Assembly: GCF_025399195.1 (NCBI RefSeq)
Contig: NW_026252099.1
Location: 248,001 to 312,000, forward strand
Direction: 5' to 3'
DNA length: 64,000 nt
DNA from: Umbelopsis ramanniana AG
Taxonomy: Eukaryota; Mucoromycota; Umbelopsidomycetes; Umbelopsidales; Umbelopsidaceae
Made by a program: the position numbers and the translations under genes. The notes beneath the pieces were generated by a model. The model saw only the letters and a program-made list of their open reading frames with translations, was not told the origin of the DNA and did no database searches. Shown here one piece after another: positions 60,568 through 64,000 of the stretch. Numbering within the stretch: the stretch's first letter is position 1; the number at the start of each line of letters is the position of its first letter.

Positions 60568-63500
60568 ATGGAAGACGACGACTTTATTGAACAGCCAATT
60601 TATGCTATAAGCGAAAAGACGTCTTCGACCCAGTATTCCCCGTCGACTGATTACCGTTCCAAGTTCAAAGGCTCTTCCACTCCCATTGTAATCGACAACG
60701 GTAAAGTCAAATTCAACTATAACACAGCAAATCAACCATATCCATTGTTATTGACAAAGATCTTGCCGACTTTAGGTTCATATAATTGTAGAGCTGGATG
60801 GGGTTCCGAAAAATCTCCTAGATGTAAGTATCGAAAATCTCAAATTTGGTTTAGCAGCTTGAGTGCCTCTGGCTAACGCGTTTATGTGGATAGTTGTTTT
60901 CGACAACTTGGTTGCAAGATACCGCGACCGTAAAAATAATGTTAGCGTGGTTGCTGTTGGCCCAGAAATATATGCTGATCCGGCTGCAAAGGCGACAGCA
61001 CGATCTCCGTTCGATTCCAACGTTGTTTGTGACATGGAACGTATGGAGCATGTGTTGGACTATATCTTCCTCAACCTAGGTATCGATACGCCCACCATTG
61101 GCCATCCTATTTTGATGACAGAACCAGCGTGCGTTCCCAAGAGTAGCCGAAAAAGTAAGCCTTGCTCGATCAATCATTTCAGATGCGCTGCCGTATCGTC
61201 TAACGTCCAAATGTACTTTGTTAGTGATGACGGAGTTGCTCTTCGAATGCTATTCTGTTCCATCAGTTTCGTACGGTATAGATTCATTATTCAGTTTCTA
61301 TGCTAATCAAGACAAAAAGAATGGAGACGGTATAGTCATCTCTGCTGGCCATACTGCAACGCACATCATTCCTGTCATTGGCGGTAAAGGTGCTTTGGAT
61401 AGAACCAAAAGGTTAGACCTCTATACCAAGTAGATTCTACACGAAAGGGAATCTAACAGTTGAATTAAATTCATAGACTATCTTACGGTGGCACGCAAGC
61501 ATCTGAGTACATGCTGAAACTGATGCAACTCAAGTATCCCACTTTTCCTACAAAAGTCACATCTGCCCAAGCTCAGGTAACTTGCATTTTCAATACTTTA
61601 TTGATTTATGTGATACCACAATCTGACTTTCTTTCTTTCTTTCCCAAAGCAATTGATGCACGAACACATATTTGTCGCCGAGGATTATCAGCAAATTTTG
61701 ACAGATATCGAAAATAGACAACAATTTCAAAAGATAGACCGTATCGTGCAATTCCCCTTCAGCCCACTGGTAAGATTAAGATTGGCAAACGCTAGTGCAA
61801 GGTAATCATGCTAATAAACAGCATCAGGTCGTTGAAACGAAAACTGAAGAGGAACTCGCAAGGCAGGCTGCCAGGAAGGAGGAAAATGCTAAGCGACTTA
61901 GAGAGGCAGCGGCGAAATCACGCTTGGAAAAGGTAGAGATGTCCATAAATGAACTCAAAGAAATATCTACATTAAAGCTAATACCCTTCTTTTTCTAGCT
62001 TGTTCAACGAGAGCAACAGCACGAGGCATTTACAGTTCTAAAGGAAATGAAAGGCACAGTCAAGAAAGTAGAATGGCTTGTAAGTGATGTTCACGTCATC
62101 CACATGCCCGTTGAATACATGTCTTAACGTTTATTATTCCATTAGGCACAGTTGAAGGAATCTGGTTTTGATAATGAGGCGGATTTGGACGCAACTATTA
62201 AAAAGTTGGAAGAGGGCATTCAGCGAGCGAGAAACAAGGAGCTAGGCATCGACGAGAACGATGACAAAGTCAGTAGCTCAACGAATATGCAGCTGTGTTT
62301 CTCTATCATATTGGAACTAACATACACTGCAGGAGCCTCCTACATTCCCTCTATTAGATATTCCTGATGACCAGCTATCTGAAGCAGACAAAAAAGAGAA
62401 AAAGAAGCAGCGCTTATTGAAGGCTGGTTATGATGCTCGACAGAGAGCCAAAAAGGCAAAGGAAGAGGACAAAGCACGTCAGGCAGAAATTGCTCGATTG
62501 GACGAAGAGCGACGTATGAACCACCCTGATGAATGGCTTTCAGATCTCAAGGAAAAACGAAAGGTAACTAGTCGAAAGGTATATATTAGCTTGAAATAGT
62601 GGTGCTAATTGCCTCATTATTGCATAGGCAACAGTTGAGCGGATCAAGACTAAGAAGCGCTTGGCTTCCGAGCTAGCGGACAGACGTAGTCATGCCTCTC
62701 AGCTAAGAATGAGATCCATAGCTAGCTTAGCAAGTGATACACCAGCATCTAAGCGGCGGAAACGTGGAGCTGAAGGTAAGCGCTATTTTACTACCCGCAA
62801 TTGTCAACTACAGATAAGCTGATGCAACATTCATGGTATAGAGGATACGTTCGGTGCGGATGATGAGGACTGGATGGTCTATCGAGAAATTGTAAGTGGG
62901 AAAATAGAGAGTCGGGAATGGGACGATGATAATTTAATACTAACTATAAAATTCGCATTGCAGAATCGCGAAGAAGAGTCTGAAGATGAAGAAGAGGATA
63001 TGGCATCACTCAACCACTACGAGTCACTTTTATTGCAACATGATCCCGACTTTTTGCCTGAGCATGCGTTTGAAGCAGAACAAGATCCAACCAACACTCT
63101 CCTTCACCTACTAAAGCATGGCATGTATCCAAAGTATGACGCACAAGATGTCGGCCAGTCCCATCAGCTACACGTTAACGTAGAGCGGGTGAGAGTACCA
63201 GAGGTTCTATTTCAACCTAGCATCATTGGACTGGATCAAGCTGGCCTGGTAGATAATATCAACGATATTGTTCGAGTATACGATGCCTCACGCAAGCAAA
63301 GCATTGTCAAGGTAAGCATGAGCTGTGACATGCTCATTATAGTTGTACTTCTTACTGACTGGAAGTTTAGAATGTATTCGTCACTGGCGGCTTTGGTCTC
63401 ATGCCTGGACTTGCCCCAAGATTAGAAAAAACTTTCCAAGAAAACTTCAATGTTGGATGGAATATTAGAGTTAAGACAGCTTCTAATCCTACGGAAGATG

Positions 63501-63637
63501 CATGGCGCGGAGCAGCAGAATTCTCAATGAACGATGAATTTTCTAAATTGTCAATAAGCAAGGCTGAATATGAAGAGTATGGTGGAGAATACATCAAAGA
63601 GCATGGCTTAGGAAACGTGTTTCGATCATCGTCATAA
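60568..63637 (+). CDS. ARP5: actin-related protein Arp5 (INO80 complex)
   Basis: Fourteen exons: 60568-60700, 60776-60823, 60894-61154, 61225-61411, 61477-61576, 61650-61769, 61828-61932, 61999-62079, 62146-62268, 62333-62563, 62628-62775, 62842-62891, 62964-63311 and 63371-63637; 733 aa (the seventh may start at 61822). The actin fold is split as in Arp5. STPIVIDNGSYNCRAGWG and DKKNGDGIVISAGHTATHIIPV form the nucleotide site. A ~250-residue Lys/Glu-rich insertion follows (ETKTEEELARQAARKEENAK, KRIKTKKRLASELAD). The fold then closes with NVFVTGGFGLMPGLAPRLE and GAAEFS. The insertion is the Arp5 hallmark that binds Ies6. INO80 slides and edits nucleosomes. The acidic block EESEDEEEDM before the C-terminal lobe is also typical. 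Confidence 0.94.
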
Positions 63638-63706
63638 GAGACATTCATATCATGTTAATAAAATATAATTAAAATAAACCGTAACCAGGGTGTAGTGAAG
63701 AATGAA

Positions 63707-63967
63707 CTATTCGTAGTCAGGCTCTGATTCTGGCTTAACGGCTGGATCAATGCCAATGCTCTTCATCTTAACAGCTATTTCAAACAGGTAGTCATAGCAT
63801 TCGCACATAGTCTTTGCCTTTTCCCATGATTCTAGAATCCGTGAAATATCATTTAGTTTCCTCCATGGTACCAAATAAACAGCAAGTTGGTAGAACTTAC
63901 CGCCCCAAACGTAAACACCGTGTCGTCTAACCAAGACTGCGCACGTGTCTGGATACTTCTCCATAGC
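63707..63967 (-). CDS. MDE1: methylthioribulose-1-phosphate dehydratase, C-terminal part
   Basis: The last two exons are inside the window (63967-63901 and 63831-63707); the rest lies beyond the right edge. They encode [40 protein letters not shown] and [12 protein letters not shown], the conserved end of MtnB/Mde1 with the zinc-ligand His in RRHGVYVWG. The enzyme dehydrates methylthioribulose-1-phosphate in methionine salvage. The ~25 residues after GIDP are a short acidic tail. Confidence 0.9.
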   Translation of the reverse strand, partial: AMEKYPDTCAVLVRRHGVYVWGGKFYQLAVYLVPWRKLNDISRILESWEKAKTMCECYDYLFEIAVKMKSIGIDPAVKPESEPDYE

Positions 63968-64000
63968 CTGTTACACATTGGTTTGTTAGAACGGAGATGG

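Overview
The window is nuclear DNA of a fungus. The genes are compact and AT-moderate, with many short GT-AG introns (about 55-90 nt, a few near 300 nt). The protein set is typical of an early-diverging filamentous fungus: EF-1alpha, a PAC1/LIS1 homologue, a mitochondrial ClpP (absent from budding yeasts), a SANT-SWIRM-JAMM deubiquitinase, an ACSF3-type ligase, and KEOPS and INO80 subunits. My inference is Mucoromycota, most likely Mucorales. I see no mobile element, rRNA, tRNA or CRISPR. All gene models were spliced by hand; most close with consistent intron phase and an exact multiple of three.

Layout. 0.4-9.2 kb: PCL-type cyclin (+), four-finger C2H2 factor (-), PAC1 (+), alpha/beta hydrolase (+). 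9.4-15.4 kb: transketolase (-), PP2A scaffold subunit (-). 15.9-22.6 kb: S6K-like AGC kinase (+), EF-1alpha (+), GPI-anchored Kre9-like wall protein (-), ribosomal protein uS9 (+). 23.4-31.4 kb: single-pass membrane protein with a poly-Asp stretch (+), ACSF3-like acyl-CoA synthetase (-), insulysin/Ste23-type metalloprotease (-). 32.7-33.8 kb: HAC1/XBP1-like bZIP (-). 34.2-42.6 kb: uncertain exon, Tim17-family protein (+), proteasome ATPase Rpt6 (-), ClpP (-), basic coiled-coil protein (+), small Pro-rich protein (+), Lsb1/Pin3-like SH3 protein (-). 43.5-47.2 kb: MYSM1-like deubiquitinase (+). 47.6-54.4 kb: tandem array of four short-chain reductase paralogues (-). 54.7-64 kb: Rpb3 (-), mitochondrial ketoacyl synthase (+), ACAD10-type phosphotransferase (+), Cgi121 (-), Arp5 (+), partial Mde1 (-).

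The outstanding feature is the bZIP gene. Its basic-zipper exon and its acidic C-terminal exon are in different frames. They are joined exactly by excising a 200-nt segment that lacks spliceosomal borders but is bounded by two hairpins with 7-nt loops cut as CAG|CACG and CUG|CAGC. This is the architecture of an IRE1-processed HAC1/XBP1 intron. The excised segment also carries 20 nt perfectly complementary to the 5' leader just before the AUG, as in the yeast HAC1 translational brake. The window therefore appears to hold a complete unfolded-protein-response switch of the long-intron, base-paired type.

Other points of interest are a 6-nt microexon in clpP and a 12-nt microexon in the phosphotransferase gene, a GC-AG intron in the insulysin gene, three head-to-head gene pairs separated by only 158-164 bp, and a frameshifted tail in one tandem reductase.
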